From an uncultured Collinsella sp. (lineage in GTDB: Bacteria > Actinomycetota > Coriobacteriia > Coriobacteriales > Coriobacteriaceae), in contig URKG01000009.1 in assembly GCA_900548265.1 (NCBI GenBank), positions 1 through 64,000 of the forward strand: a stretch of DNA of 64,000 nt. The letters are read 5' to 3'. Positions 1 through 8,599 of this stretch are shown one piece after another. How positions within the stretch are numbered: the stretch's first letter is position 1; the number at the start of each line of letters is the position of its first letter. The notes below the pieces were generated by a model. The model was not told the origin of the DNA. It did no database searches and saw only the letters and a program-made list of their open reading frames with translations. A program made the translations under genes and the position numbers.

Positions 1-95
1 TTGCCATGGTGTGCTTTGGCGTTATGCGTGGCGAGGCGGATGCCGTGCTGGCCAAGGCGATTAGGCTGTGCTTGGAGTGTATCGGAATTGGATAA
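1..95 (+). CDS. 3' end of a CD1871A-like CXXC mini-protein (partial)
   Basis: Reading frame 3 is open from the window edge and ends in the residues RLCLECIGIG before TAA. This short tail with a CxxC-type cysteine and a C-terminal LECIGIG is what I recall for the small CD1871A family proteins, which sit directly upstream of a membrane ferredoxin and a TlpA-like thioredoxin, exactly as here. The N-terminus lies outside the window. Its stop codon overlaps the proposed TTG start of the next gene, so the two are probably translationally coupled. The function of the family is unknown; a redox role is inferred only from the cysteines and neighbours. Confidence 0.6.
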   Translation, partial: AMVCFGVMRGEADAVLAKAIRLCLECIGIG

Positions 96-990
96 AAGAG
101 AAAACACCGCGTCGCATGTTTTGGCCCGATTTCGCGGATTCATTCAGGCGGCGGCGACGCTGGTCACCAACATTCACCTGCCAAACTTTGCCAAAGGCGG
201 CATCTATCAGGGCACGGGAAAAACAGTCTGCGTACCTGGACTTAATTGCTATTCGTGTCCCGCGGCATCGGGTGCGTGCCCCATCGGGTCGTTCCAGTCG
301 GTGGTAGGCTCATCCAAGTTCAACTTTTCTTACTATGTTACCGGTACGCTCATTTTGCTCGGCGTGCTGCTGGGACGCTTTGTATGTGGCTTTCTGTGTC
401 CGTTTGGCTGGCTTCAGGAGCTGCTTCATAAGATTCCCGGCAAAAAGTTCTCCACAAAAAAGCTTAAGCCGCTCACGTACATCAAGTACGTCGTGCTGCT
501 GTTTGCCGTGGTGCTGCTGCCCGTCTTGGTGGTTAACGACGTGGGCATGGGCGACCCGTTCTTTTGTAAGTACATCTGTCCGCAGGGCGTGCTCGAGGGC
601 GCCATTCCGCTGGCCATTGCCAATGCCGGCATTCGATCTGCGTTGGGACATCTCTTTACTTGGAAACTTGCCGTTCTCATTGCCGTGGTAGTGCTGAGCG
701 TTTTGTTCTACCGCCCCTTCTGCAAATGGATTTGTCCACTCGGCGCGTTCTATGCGCTCATGAATAAGGTGTCCTTGTTGGGGATTCAGGTTGACGCGTG
801 CAAATGTGTCTCGTGCGGCAAGTGCTCAAAGGCTTGTCAGATGGACGTTGATGTGGTCCGCGCGCCCAATCATGCCGAATGCATCCGGTGCGGAAAGTGC
901 ATCGGGGCCTGTCCCGTCGATGCCATCAGCTATCGCTATGGCCTGGATGTGTCGGCGGAAAAGCTCCCCTTGACCGCCGATAAAAAGTAA
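88..990 (+). CDS. NapH-like membrane-bound 4Fe-4S ferredoxin
   Basis: A polytopic membrane protein of about 300 residues. It carries the two CxxxCP loops typical of the NapH/RnfH-like family (CGFLCPFG and CKWICPLG, each after a transmembrane helix). At the C-terminus are two classical 4Fe-4S motifs (CVSCGKCSKAC and CIRCGKCIGAC). Such proteins pass electrons between the quinone pool or a membrane partner and a periplasmic or cytoplasmic acceptor. I place the start at a TTG overlapping the upstream stop, with a GGAG ten bases before it; the frame also stays open upstream, but that part overlaps the preceding gene and has no family similarity. It probably supplies reducing power to the thioredoxin-like lipoprotein encoded next. 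The electron donor is not evident. Confidence 0.8.
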   Translation: MDKRENTASHVLARFRGFIQAAATLVTNIHLPNFAKGGIYQGTGKTVCVPGLNCYSCPAASGACPIGSFQSVVGSSKFNFSYYVTGTLILLGVLLGRFVCGFLCPFGWLQELLHKIPGKKFSTKKLKPLTYIKYVVLLFAVVLLPVLVVNDVGMGDPFFCKYICPQGVLEGAIPLAIANAGIRSALGHLFTWKLAVLIAVVVLSVLFYRPFCKWICPLGAFYALMNKVSLLGIQVDACKCVSCGKCSKACQMDVDVVRAPNHAECIRCGKCIGACPVDAISYRYGLDVSAEKLPLTADKK

Positions 991-1019
991 ACAAGCTTCG
1001 ACAAAACGGAGGAATGACC

Positions 1020-1991
1020 ATGAAGCTTTCTAAGATTGCGGCCCTGTTTATGGTGCCGGTATTGGCCTTGTGCCTTGTGGCGTGCTCGGCACCCGGTGGC
1101 AATGCGAGTGAATCTGCGGGCTCCGATCCTAAGATTGCAGAACTCACTGCGCAGAAGCCGACCAATGCCGACGAGGCCGCCGAGCTGTATGCGAAGCTCA
1201 TGCAGAAGGAGAACGAGATCTTTTCGAGTGATAACGCGCTGTGGGAAAAGGTATTCAATGCGGCAAATAAAGACTCGGCAATGATTGAGGATGGCAGCAA
1301 TTACGGCGATTTTCTGCTCAAGACCATCGACGGCGCCAAGGATGAGTTCACGGCGGATGAGCTTAAGACACTCAAGGCCGGTGCACAGCAGATCAAGGAG
1401 ATCGAGGACAAGCTCGAGAGCCTGGAGAAGGAGTTCCCCGGCTGTGGAAGCACGCCGAGTGCAGGCGAGAGCGTCGACGCTTCGACCGCTGGCATGACGG
1501 CTGGTGCCAATGCTTCGAGCGAGGCGACGAAGTTCCCCAGCTTTACGGGCAAGGACCTGGATGGCAACGACGTGAACAGCGACGAGCTGTTCTCTAAGAA
1601 CAAGGTCACCGTCATGAACTTCTGGTTCACTACTTGCAAGCCGTGCGTGGGCGAGCTGGGCGATCTTGAGAAACTGAATCAGGAGCTTGCCGAGAAGGGC
1701 GGCCAGGTCGTGGGCGTCAATTCCTTTACGCTCGATGGCAACAAGGGCGAGATTGCAGATGCCAAGGACGTGCTGAGCAAGAAGGGCGTGACGTATAAGA
1801 ACATCTGGTTCAAGTCGGATAGCGAGGCCGGTAAGTTTACGTCAAATTTGTTCTCGTTCCCGACAACGTATGTCATCGATCAGAATGGCAACATCGTAGG
1901 GGATCCAATCGTGGGAGCCATCAGCTCCGCCGAGCAGCGCGCAGCACTCGACAAGCTTATCGACCAGGCGATTGCGAATAGCGAGCAGTAA
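1020..1991 (+). CDS. TlpA-like thioredoxin-fold lipoprotein
   Basis: The product is about 323 residues. A signal peptide ends in a lipobox (LVAC, Cys22), followed by a helical, charged linker of about 120 residues and a C-terminal TlpA/ResA-type thioredoxin domain. The active site is FWFTTCKPC (Cys206, Cys209), and a cis-Pro-type stretch FPTTYVID lies further on. The role is thiol-disulfide exchange or peroxide reduction on the outer face of the membrane. The second ATG of a tandem pair is chosen because GGAGG lies seven bases before it, whereas the first ATG is too close. It follows the membrane ferredoxin by 29 bases and is probably co-transcribed. The long helical N-terminal spacer is unusual for plain TlpA and may dock on the partner. 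Confidence 0.85.
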   Translation: MKLSKIAALFMVPVLALCLVACSAPGGNASESAGSDPKIAELTAQKPTNADEAAELYAKLMQKENEIFSSDNALWEKVFNAANKDSAMIEDGSNYGDFLLKTIDGAKDEFTADELKTLKAGAQQIKEIEDKLESLEKEFPGCGSTPSAGESVDASTAGMTAGANASSEATKFPSFTGKDLDGNDVNSDELFSKNKVTVMNFWFTTCKPCVGELGDLEKLNQELAEKGGQVVGVNSFTLDGNKGEIADAKDVLSKKGVTYKNIWFKSDSEAGKFTSNLFSFPTTYVIDQNGNIVGDPIVGAISSAEQRAALDKLIDQAIANSEQ

Positions 1992-2070
1992 AAAACGCGT
2001 AAAGCATGGCGAGGATCGTGCGCCGCTGTGCGGAGTAGTCCGCTGCCTTTTAAGATAATCTCCACCATTT

Positions 2071-2098
2071 AGAGGTCCCGCTCGGGACCTCTTCTTTT
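2071..2098 (+). terminator. Rho-independent terminator after the TlpA gene
   Basis: A perfect 9-bp stem (AGAGGTCCC / GGGACCTCT) with a 4-nt loop is followed by TCTTTT. It closes the ferredoxin/TlpA operon. Confidence 0.8.
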
Positions 2099-2244
2099 GG
2101 ACGTCGTCCCGTTCGTTTTTTGATGCGGTTCCCTACATTCCTCACTTGCACCGGTAAAAAATGGGGATAGAGTAGGACAAACGCGTCGAATACGAACGGC
2201 GGGGGAGAGCGGGCAGGGTGCCTGCGCAGGAGAGGTTGCCGTCC

Positions 2245-5200
2245 ATGTTGGAGCTCAAAGGTATTTGCAAAAGGTACGTTACCCAGTCGTTTACGCAGGT
2301 GGCGCTCGACAGCGTAAGCCTGGCTTTTCGCGATAACGAGTTCGTGGCCATTCTGGGTCCCTCGGGCTCGGGTAAAACCACGATGCTCAACGTTATCGGT
2401 GGGCTTGATCATTTCGATTCCGGCGACCTGCTCATCGACGGCATCTCGACCAAGGACTTTCACGATCGCGATTGGGATGCCTACCGCAACAACCGCATCG
2501 GCTTTGTGTTCCAAAGCTATAACCTCATCCCGCATCAGACCATTTTGGAAAACGTGGAGCTGGCGCTTACGCTCACGGGTGTGGGGCATACCGAGCGCCG
2601 CGAGCGTGCGCGCGAGGCGTTGGAGAAAGTTGGCCTGGGCGAGCATGTTAACAAGCGCCCGAGCCAGCTATCGGGCGGACAGATGCAGCGTGTGGCCATC
2701 GCCCGTGCGCTGATCAACGATCCCGAGATTGTGCTGGCAGACGAGCCGACCGGCGCTTTGGATTCAACGACATCCGTGCAGGTCATGGATTTGCTCAAGG
2801 ACGTGGCACGCGACCGTCTGGTTATTATGGTCACGCACAATCCCGAGCTGGCGTACCAGTACGCCACGCGCATCGTTAACCTGGCGGACGGCAAGATCAC
2901 CGACGATTCCGATCCTTTCGATGTCGCTGACGCCACGCGCCGCGAAGCCAAGCCTACGCGCAAAACCTCGATGAGCTTTGTGACGGCGCTGGGGCTTTCT
3001 GCCCGAAACCTTATGACCAAAAAAGGCCGTACGGCCATGACTGCCTTTGCGGGCTCGATTGGCATTATCGGTATCGCGGCGATTCTGGCGCTGTCCAACG
3101 GCGTAAACGGCTACATCAAAAAGGTCGAGGAGGATACGCTCTCGAGCTACCCGCTCACCATTTCCAAGCAGGATTACGACCTGTCGTCCATGATGGGCGG
3201 ACAGGGGGCTGCGGATGATGACTCGCCTGAAAACGTGGATTCGTCCGACGACAGTGCCGGCGGCAAGGCTAAGGGAACCGATAAGATTCCCGTGGTCACG
3301 GCCGTAAAGGATATGTTTGCAAGCGTTAAGTCCAACGACATGACGAGCTTTAAGGCGTGGCTCGATGCCGGTGGCGACGGCATCGATAAAGAAGTCAACG
3401 CCATCCAGTACGGCTACGGTGTATCGCCGGTTGTCTATCGTGCCGGCAAGGGCGATGAGAAGCCTGTCCGGCTGGTGCCCAACGCCATGACCGAGGCCAT
3501 GAGCGGAGGTGCGAGTTCGGCGGCAACGGTGAGCATGGAATCCATGGGAACCTCGGTCTTTAACGAGATGATTGACGACCAGAGCCTGCTCGACAGCCAG
3601 TACGATGTCGTCGCCGGTCATTGGCCCACGTCTGCCAACGAAGCCGTGATGGTGCTTTCGAGCCGCGGTACGGTGGGCGACTACACGCTCTACAGCATCG
3701 GTGCGCTGGATATCAATGAGCTTAACAATCTGGTTAACAGCGCTATGACGGCTGACGGTGGGGTTGAAGCGCCCGAGACCGGTACCGACTTTACCTACGA
3801 CGATGCGCTGTCCACGACGTTTAAGGTGTTGTCGCCGGCCGATGCGTATCGCAAAAACGAAGAGACCGGCATATGGACCGACATGTCTGGCGACGCCGAC
3901 TTTATGGCTGCCAAGGTTGCCGACGGTATCGACGTGCACATTGTGGGCGTGGTGCGACCTAACGAGACGGCCAATGCGAGCGCGTTGTCTCCGGGCATTG
4001 CCTATACGCATGCGCTGACTCGCCGGCTTATGGAGCGCGCCGCCGATTCGCAGATTGTGCAAGAGCAGCTTGCGCATCCCGAGACGGATGTCTTTACGGG
4101 CAAGTCTTTCGATGAACTGCAGGGCGAGGCCAAGCAAGGCGTGGATCTGGGCAGCATGTTTAGTGTGGACGAGGCGGCGCTCAAGAGCGCGTTCTCGTTC
4201 GATGCGTCTGCGCTCTCGGGTGTTGCCGGCGGTATGGACCTGTCGGGTCTTGATTTGTCCGGGCTGGATATTGACCTTTCGGGCGTTGGTAAGGACATCG
4301 ACTTCAGCGACATCATGGCCAAAGCGCCGGCCCCAGATTTCTCGGGTATCTTTGACGGTCTGGAACTCACGCCCGAGCAAATGCAGCAGGTGGGAACGCT
4401 AGCCAACCAGCTGTTTGAGGGCTTTTTGCAGTCTGATCAGTTTAAGGCGCTGACACCCGATGATCTTAAGGACGCGTCAAAGCTTGCCGCCGCGTTCTCG
4501 GCGTATCTTGAGAATGATGCGGCAGCCCAGCAAATCCTGGCCCAGCTCAAAGCGCTCGGCGGCGATGCCCTGGCCGAGCGCCTGCAGCAGGCGATGACCG
4601 ACTATGTGCAAAAGCAGCTGGCTCCGTATCTGCAACAGGCAATGGACCAGGTGACCAAGACAATCAGCGACCAGATAGCGACAACGGTATCGTCCCAGCT
4701 TAAAGCAGGCGCGGCAGGGCTCATGGGTCAGATGGCGACGCAGATGTCTTCGAGTTTTGCTAGCCTGGCGAGCGCCATGCGCGTGGATGCGAGTGCCTTT
4801 GCTCATGCCATTCACTTCAACATGGACGCCGAGGACCTGAGCTCGCTCATGATGAGCTATGCGAAGGCATCGAAACTCACCTACGACAACAACCTGACCA
4901 CGCTGGGCTATGCAGACGAGGCAGACCCCATCTCGGTCAAGATTTTCCCGCGTGACTTTGAGGCTAAGGAGCGTGTGCTCGATCACATCGATGCGTACAA
5001 CAAGCAGGTCAAAGCCGTCGGCCACGATGAGCAGGCGATCTCGTACACCGACTACATGGGTATCATCATGGGCTCGGTGACCGACATCGTGAACACCATC
5101 AGCTTGGTGCTCATCGCATTCGTGAGTATCAGCCTGGTGGTGAGCTCCATCATGATCGGCATCATCACCTACATCAGCGTGCTGGAACGCAAAAAGGAGA

Positions 5201-5499
5201 TTGGCATCCTGCGTGCGATCGGCGCGTCGAAGCGCAACGTGGCCAACGTATTCAATGCCGAGACCTTTATCGAGGGCCTCATCGCCGGCGTCTTTGCCAT
5301 TGTCGTTGTGATGGCCGTGAGCTTTCCGGTTAATGCCTGGGCGCTTGCTGCCAAACAGGTGCCCAATCTGATGAGCCTGCCCGTGCAGGATGCGCTGGTG
5401 CTCATTGCAATTTCGGTGCTGCTGACGGTTGTCGCTGGCCTGCTGCCGGCCCGTAGCGCATCCAAGAAAGACCCCGTCGAAGCCCTGCGCTCCGAATAA
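2245..5499 (+). CDS. MacB/FtsX-type ABC exporter, fused ATPase and permease
   Basis: A protein of about 1084 residues joins an ABC ATPase to an FtsX-like permease. The ATPase has Walker A GPSGSGKTT (38-46), signature LSGGQ (142-146), Walker B IVLADE (162-167) and an H-loop histidine near 203. TM1 lies near 265-290 and three further helices near the C-terminus, with the typical ERKKEIGILRAIGAS segment. Between TM1 and TM2 lies a very large extracytoplasmic domain of roughly 640 residues, with a small repeat (LSGLDLSGLD) and Gln/Ala-rich helical segments. Family members act on lipoproteins, peptides or antibiotics by mechanotransmission rather than classical transport. ATG is chosen because AGGAGAGG sits nine bases upstream; a GTG further up is less likely. 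It appears monocistronic and the substrate is unknown. Confidence 0.88.
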   Translation: MLELKGICKRYVTQSFTQVALDSVSLAFRDNEFVAILGPSGSGKTTMLNVIGGLDHFDSGDLLIDGISTKDFHDRDWDAYRNNRIGFVFQSYNLIPHQTILENVELALTLTGVGHTERRERAREALEKVGLGEHVNKRPSQLSGGQMQRVAIARALINDPEIVLADEPTGALDSTTSVQVMDLLKDVARDRLVIMVTHNPELAYQYATRIVNLADGKITDDSDPFDVADATRREAKPTRKTSMSFVTALGLSARNLMTKKGRTAMTAFAGSIGIIGIAAILALSNGVNGYIKKVEEDTLSSYPLTISKQDYDLSSMMGGQGAADDDSPENVDSSDDSAGGKAKGTDKIPVVTAVKDMFASVKSNDMTSFKAWLDAGGDGIDKEVNAIQYGYGVSPVVYRAGKGDEKPVRLVPNAMTEAMSGGASSAATVSMESMGTSVFNEMIDDQSLLDSQYDVVAGHWPTSANEAVMVLSSRGTVGDYTLYSIGALDINELNNLVNSAMTADGGVEAPETGTDFTYDDALSTTFKVLSPADAYRKNEETGIWTDMSGDADFMAAKVADGIDVHIVGVVRPNETANASALSPGIAYTHALTRRLMERAADSQIVQEQLAHPETDVFTGKSFDELQGEAKQGVDLGSMFSVDEAALKSAFSFDASALSGVAGGMDLSGLDLSGLDIDLSGVGKDIDFSDIMAKAPAPDFSGIFDGLELTPEQMQQVGTLANQLFEGFLQSDQFKALTPDDLKDASKLAAAFSAYLENDAAAQQILAQLKALGGDALAERLQQAMTDYVQKQLAPYLQQAMDQVTKTISDQIATTVSSQLKAGAAGLMGQMATQMSSSFASLASAMRVDASAFAHAIHFNMDAEDLSSLMMSYAKASKLTYDNNLTTLGYADEADPISVKIFPRDFEAKERVLDHIDAYNKQVKAVGHDEQAISYTDYMGIIMGSVTDIVNTISLVLIAFVSISLVVSSIMIGIITYISVLERKKEIGILRAIGASKRNVANVFNAETFIEGLIAGVFAIVVVMAVSFPVNAWALAAKQVPNLMSLPVQDALVLIAISVLLTVVAGLLPARSASKKDPVEALRSE

Positions 5500-5530
5500 T
5501 GTGACAAAGGGACAGTCGCTTTGTCGCATT
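5498..5530. repeat. GGGACAG-core hairpin repeat
   Basis: Arms AATGTGACAAAG and CTTTGTCGCATT pair (one mismatch) around GGGACAGT. It abuts the stop codon of the ABC exporter gene. It belongs to a dispersed family with other copies near 7130, 34291, 39179, 42902, 44159, 44809 and 54889. Confidence 0.75.
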
Positions 5531-5544
5531 GGGTGTCACGCAAA

Positions 5545-5728
5545 TCGAGGTCTAATACTTTTCCGAGAAGTGAACGAGTCAAACTGGACCCCCGAAGTAT
5601 CGACACTTTTAAGATGCAATTTCCTGCGGTTTTGCCAGTCAAATCCTGCGGTTTTGACGTCTAAAAATGTCGATGCTTCGGGGGTCCAAATACAGCCGTT
5701 CACTTCTCGGAAAAGTATTAGACCTCGA
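5545..5728. repeat. 184-bp palindromic element, copy A
   Basis: The outer arms are a perfect 32-bp inverted repeat beginning TCGAGGTCTAATAC and containing TTTTCCGAGAAGTGAACG. Inside is a second 21-bp inverted repeat with one mismatch (TGGACCCCCGAAG ... CTTCGGGGGTCCA). In the centre TCCTGCGGTTTTG occurs twice in direct orientation. There is no open frame inside. A related element lies near 23.1 kb. It fills the space between two convergently oriented genes. It could be a non-autonomous mobile element or a long structured RNA; no target-site duplication is obvious. Confidence 0.8.
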
Positions 5729-5770
5729 GATATAGACGGCGTTTGCGAGCGTCAATTAGAGCGTAAGCTG

Positions 5771-6904
5771 CTAGTCCTCCTTTGCAGAGAGCATGAGCCT
5801 AATTTCCGGATGGGTGTATTCGTCGAACTCTTCCTTGGGCTCGGTGTCAAAGGTGTAGTACGACTTGATAGATTCGCCCTCCGTCTTGATGCTGATTTTT
5901 TCATATAGGGAGCCGGCTAAAAATGCCTGTTTAAATTCATCCGACAGGCTGCATGGCGTGAGGAGGCCCGGTGTGGCAACGGATATATCCAACCCGTTGA
6001 GCGGGGCGCAGAGCGTCGCGATATCCTGCTCGGCGCGGGCGAGGTTGTCTGCGAGGCTTGCCTCGGGGTCGATCTGACTGGTGTAATCGACGTCCGTGAG
6101 CATGCCGTCTGCATCAAAAGAAAGGTAGACATAGGCCGCTTGAGCGCCGAGGTCATTGTCGCGTAGATAGCCGATAATGCGGTAGCCGTAGTCGTGATAC
6201 GACTCGTATGGGTCGTCTGCCGCGACGCGTTCGCACGCGGGCTCCAAGGCATCTTGCGCGATGGCGAGCTGCTCGGCGGCTGCAGCCTTTCTTGCCTGAA
6301 GCTCGTTATTTCCCTGGACAAACTGCGGGATGTAGACACCAAGCAGCACAATGGCGGGCACTGCGATGAGCGCGATAATCTGTTTCTTGGCGCTCGGAAT
6401 CGCAACGCCGTATGCAGCCGCCATGGCCTCGGCATTGCTCGAGGTCTCGGCCAGCACGTCTGCCGCCGTGGCGACTGCCCCCACGGTGCTGGCGACCTCG
6501 GCGGCACCGCCCAGGTTGCGTGCGAGATCGTTATCGCTGTTCTTGAGCAGGCGGCCGGCAGCTTGCGTGGCAAGCACACCGGCGACCTCCGCGGAGCGGT
6601 CTTTGTTGGTCTGGGCTACCGCGAGCCTGCTCTGCAGTCCCTCCCACTGTTTGCCCTGCATTCCAAAGCGCGGCGCAAGAGCGCAATAGCAAAAGATGGC
6701 GAGTTCGATTACGGTGAGTGCGATAGCGGTATATATGCCCGCGGGTTGGAATTCCTTTTGGTGGAACGCGATATCGTTGATCATTTGGAGCGGCAACATC
6801 AACAGGCATGCTACGAACGACATGACGAGTGCGGTCGCTGCGATTTTGGGGTATGTGCAGTACCGCTGGATGCGTTTCTTTTCTTGTTCGGTGAGCTGCT
6901 GCAT
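5771..6904 (-). CDS. Membrane protein of unknown function
   Basis: I do not recognise the family. The product is about 377 residues with two hydrophobic helices near the N-terminus (around residues 16-40 and 52-75), an Ala-rich amphipathic region (about 95-170), a third transmembrane helix (IALIAVPAIVLLGVYIPQFV) and a soluble C-terminal domain of about 190 residues rich in Asp, Glu and Tyr. The start MQQLTEQEKKR is preferred because CGAGG lies five bases before it; an upstream in-frame ATG (MRVEAP) lacks a ribosome binding site, and the frame further upstream has Arg-rich non-coding composition. It is monocistronic. Confidence 0.65.
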   Translation of the reverse strand: MQQLTEQEKKRIQRYCTYPKIAATALVMSFVACLLMLPLQMINDIAFHQKEFQPAGIYTAIALTVIELAIFCYCALAPRFGMQGKQWEGLQSRLAVAQTNKDRSAEVAGVLATQAAGRLLKNSDNDLARNLGGAAEVASTVGAVATAADVLAETSSNAEAMAAAYGVAIPSAKKQIIALIAVPAIVLLGVYIPQFVQGNNELQARKAAAAEQLAIAQDALEPACERVAADDPYESYHDYGYRIIGYLRDNDLGAQAAYVYLSFDADGMLTDVDYTSQIDPEASLADNLARAEQDIATLCAPLNGLDISVATPGLLTPCSLSDEFKQAFLAGSLYEKISIKTEGESIKSYYTFDTEPKEEFDEYTHPEIRLMLSAKED

Positions 6905-7129
6905 GGGGGCCTCGACTCTCATCGTTTTTGGGCGATGCGCACACGCTCTTGAGTATAGATGAGTGGAGGGTGTCTGTTGTTCAGACATAGCGGTCAACGG
7001 CGTGCTGTTGGTGCTCGCTTGATCGTGGGCGCCATTCACCTTCGTTGCACAGCGACGACTGGTTGGCTGGTTGGCGTCAAGTAACCGCCTCCGCCTTGTG
7101 GGCCGCCTCAAGGACAAGGCATAATGCAT

Positions 7130-7156
7130 GTGACAAAGGGGCGATTCCTTTGTCAC
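7130..7156. repeat. GGGACAG-family hairpin (variant core)
   Basis: A perfect 10-bp inverted repeat GTGACAAAGG / CCTTTGTCAC surrounds GGCGATT. It has the same stem as the copies near 39.18 and 44.16 kb. It lies between divergent genes, just upstream of the dihydrouridine synthase. Confidence 0.7.
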
Positions 7157-7176
7157 GTTCGTTGATCTGAGAGTAG

Positions 7177-8136
7177 ATGTTGATGATTCTATCGTTGGCC
7201 CCCATGGAGGGGATTACCGGGCATGTGTTCCGTCGCGTGCATGCGGAGTGCTTTGGCGCGCTCGATTGTTATTACACGCCGTTTTTGCCGCCGCCGCGGG
7301 TGGGAAACCGCTTTGGCGGCAAGGCGCTTAAGGAGATCGATCCTGCCAACAACCAGGGGCTCAACGTAGTGCCTCAGCTGATGTCTAAGAACGCGGACGA
7401 GTTTGTGTGGGCGGCGCAAGTGCTTGCCGACATGGGCTACCGCGAGGTCAATCTCAACCTTGGCTGCCCCTCGGGGACGGTTGTTGCCAAGGGCAAAGGA
7501 TCGGGCTTTTTGCGCAACTTGGACGAGCTTGAGGTGTTCTTGAGTGACGTGTGTGAGCGCTCTCCGCTGCCGGTATCGGTCAAGACCAGGTTGGGGTTGG
7601 AGAGCGACGACGAATACGAGCGCGTGCTCGATCTATATTGCCGCATGCCGCTGGCAGAGCTGATCGTGCATCCGCGCGTGCAGAAGGACCGTTATGCGGG
7701 CTCGCCGCGCAAAGAGTTTTATGGCGAGACGCTGGATCGTGCGCCGTTCCCGGTCGCCTACAACGGCGATATTTTTGATCTTGAGGATATGGACGCGCTG
7801 GTGGAGGCCTATCCCGGCACGCGCCATGTGATGTTGGGGCGTGGCCTGCTCGCGAATCCCGCTCTGGCTCGCATGGTCAACGGCGGCCTTGCTGCCACGG
7901 CAGCCGAACTGCAGCGTTTCCACGACACGCTGTTTGCGGCCTATGCAGAAGAGATTGGCGGTAACGCGGTCTTTCGTATGAAGGAGTGGTGGTTCTACGC
8001 CAAGTGCGCTTTCGCCGACCCCACTACCGTTCACAAGCTCGTACGTAAGACCAAAAAGGTCGACGAATACCGCGCCGCCGTCGAGCGCGTCTTCCGCGAG
8101 CAGCCACTTGCGCCCATAGCCCGCTTCCACGGCTAG
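7177..8136 (+). CDS. dus: tRNA-dihydrouridine synthase
   Basis: An FMN-dependent enzyme of 319 residues that reduces uridines in the tRNA D-loop. It is a TIM-barrel of the Dus family: N-terminal LAPMEGITG, the NLGCPSG motif with the catalytic cysteine (Cys97), VSVKTRLG with the substrate-contacting lysine (about 136), and the phosphate-binding end MLGRGLLANP. Length is normal. The choice between two close ATG codons is uncertain and the ribosome binding site is weak (GAGAG). It lies alone between repeats; the stop codon is followed one base later by a GGGGACGTTC repeat. The exact position modified cannot be told from sequence alone. Confidence 0.9.
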   Translation: MLMILSLAPMEGITGHVFRRVHAECFGALDCYYTPFLPPPRVGNRFGGKALKEIDPANNQGLNVVPQLMSKNADEFVWAAQVLADMGYREVNLNLGCPSGTVVAKGKGSGFLRNLDELEVFLSDVCERSPLPVSVKTRLGLESDDEYERVLDLYCRMPLAELIVHPRVQKDRYAGSPRKEFYGETLDRAPFPVAYNGDIFDLEDMDALVEAYPGTRHVMLGRGLLANPALARMVNGGLAATAAELQRFHDTLFAAYAEEIGGNAVFRMKEWWFYAKCAFADPTTVHKLVRKTKKVDEYRAAVERVFREQPLAPIARFHG

Positions 8137-8137
8137 C

Positions 8138-8193
8138 TAGTCATTGGGGACGTTCTTTAACGACTAGTCATTTAAGAACGTCCCCAATGACTA
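8138..8193. repeat. GGGGACGTTCTT inverted repeat (family A)
   Basis: TAGTCATTGGGGACGTTCTT is followed by its inverted copy AAGAACGTCCCCAATGACTA around a CGACTAGTCATT centre. Further copies lie near 19.4 and 33.4 kb, with a degenerate half near 8.88 kb. Confidence 0.85.
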
Positions 8194-8205
8194 TGTTGCA
8201 AAAGC

Positions 8206-8260
8206 TGTACGTCAGCATCCAAAGATGTCGAAAAATGTCGACTTTGGATGCTGGTGTACA
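8206..8260. repeat. ATGTCGA-loop hairpin repeat (family B), copy 1
   Basis: The stem CAGCATCCAAAG / CTTTGGATGCTG is extended outward by TGTAC..GTACA. The loop contains ATGTCGA twice (ATGTCGAAAAATGTCGA). A second copy lies near 9.29 kb with identical loop and almost identical arms. Confidence 0.85.
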
Positions 8261-8280
8261 TGTTTGGGTGTGGTGGGTAA

Positions 8281-8547
8281 CTAGGCAATCATTGCATCAA
8301 GCGTGATGAGCTCCCTGAGTCGCTCCGTGCGTGTTTGCCCATGGCGCTTTGCTTTTGCGTCAAAAGCTTCAAGGACCGATTCACCCACACGTGCGGATAA
8401 AACAACGCTTGGCTCGTCAGAAATCGGCGGCCTTCCCAGCTTGATGGTGCGACCCTTCGGCCACTCATCTTTTTCGTATGCCTCCGCGGCCTTTTCCAAC
8501 TCTCCGGGGGCAAATCCGATCATCTTTTCGAGTTGCTTAGCGTCCAT
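8281..8547 (-). CDS. Antitoxin-like small protein (probable ribbon-helix-helix)
   Basis: The protein has 88 residues: an acidic N-terminal half (MDAKQLEKMIGFAPGELEKA), a GRPPISDEPSVVLSARV segment and a C-terminal KAKRHGQTRTERLRELI region. The layout, with a short beta strand followed by helices in an Arg/Glu-rich tail, resembles small ribbon-helix-helix antitoxins that bind their own promoter. The start is the ATG with AAGG upstream; an in-frame TTG further up overlaps the palindromic operator and is unlikely. No toxin gene follows or precedes it within several hundred bases, so it would be an orphan or an RHH regulator of another target. Family assignment is by style, not by a decisive motif. 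Confidence 0.6.
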   Translation of the reverse strand: MDAKQLEKMIGFAPGELEKAAEAYEKDEWPKGRTIKLGRPPISDEPSVVLSARVGESVLEAFDAKAKRHGQTRTERLRELITLDAMIA

Positions 8548-8599
8548 AGCGCCTTCTATCGATCGGCATAATGTCGAGCACAGGTCAACGGATACTCTT

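Noticed and set aside
2764..4380. Long minus-strand open frame opposite the ABC exporter
   Set aside because: His/Arg-rich composition typical of an antisense shadow in GC-rich DNA; no motif.
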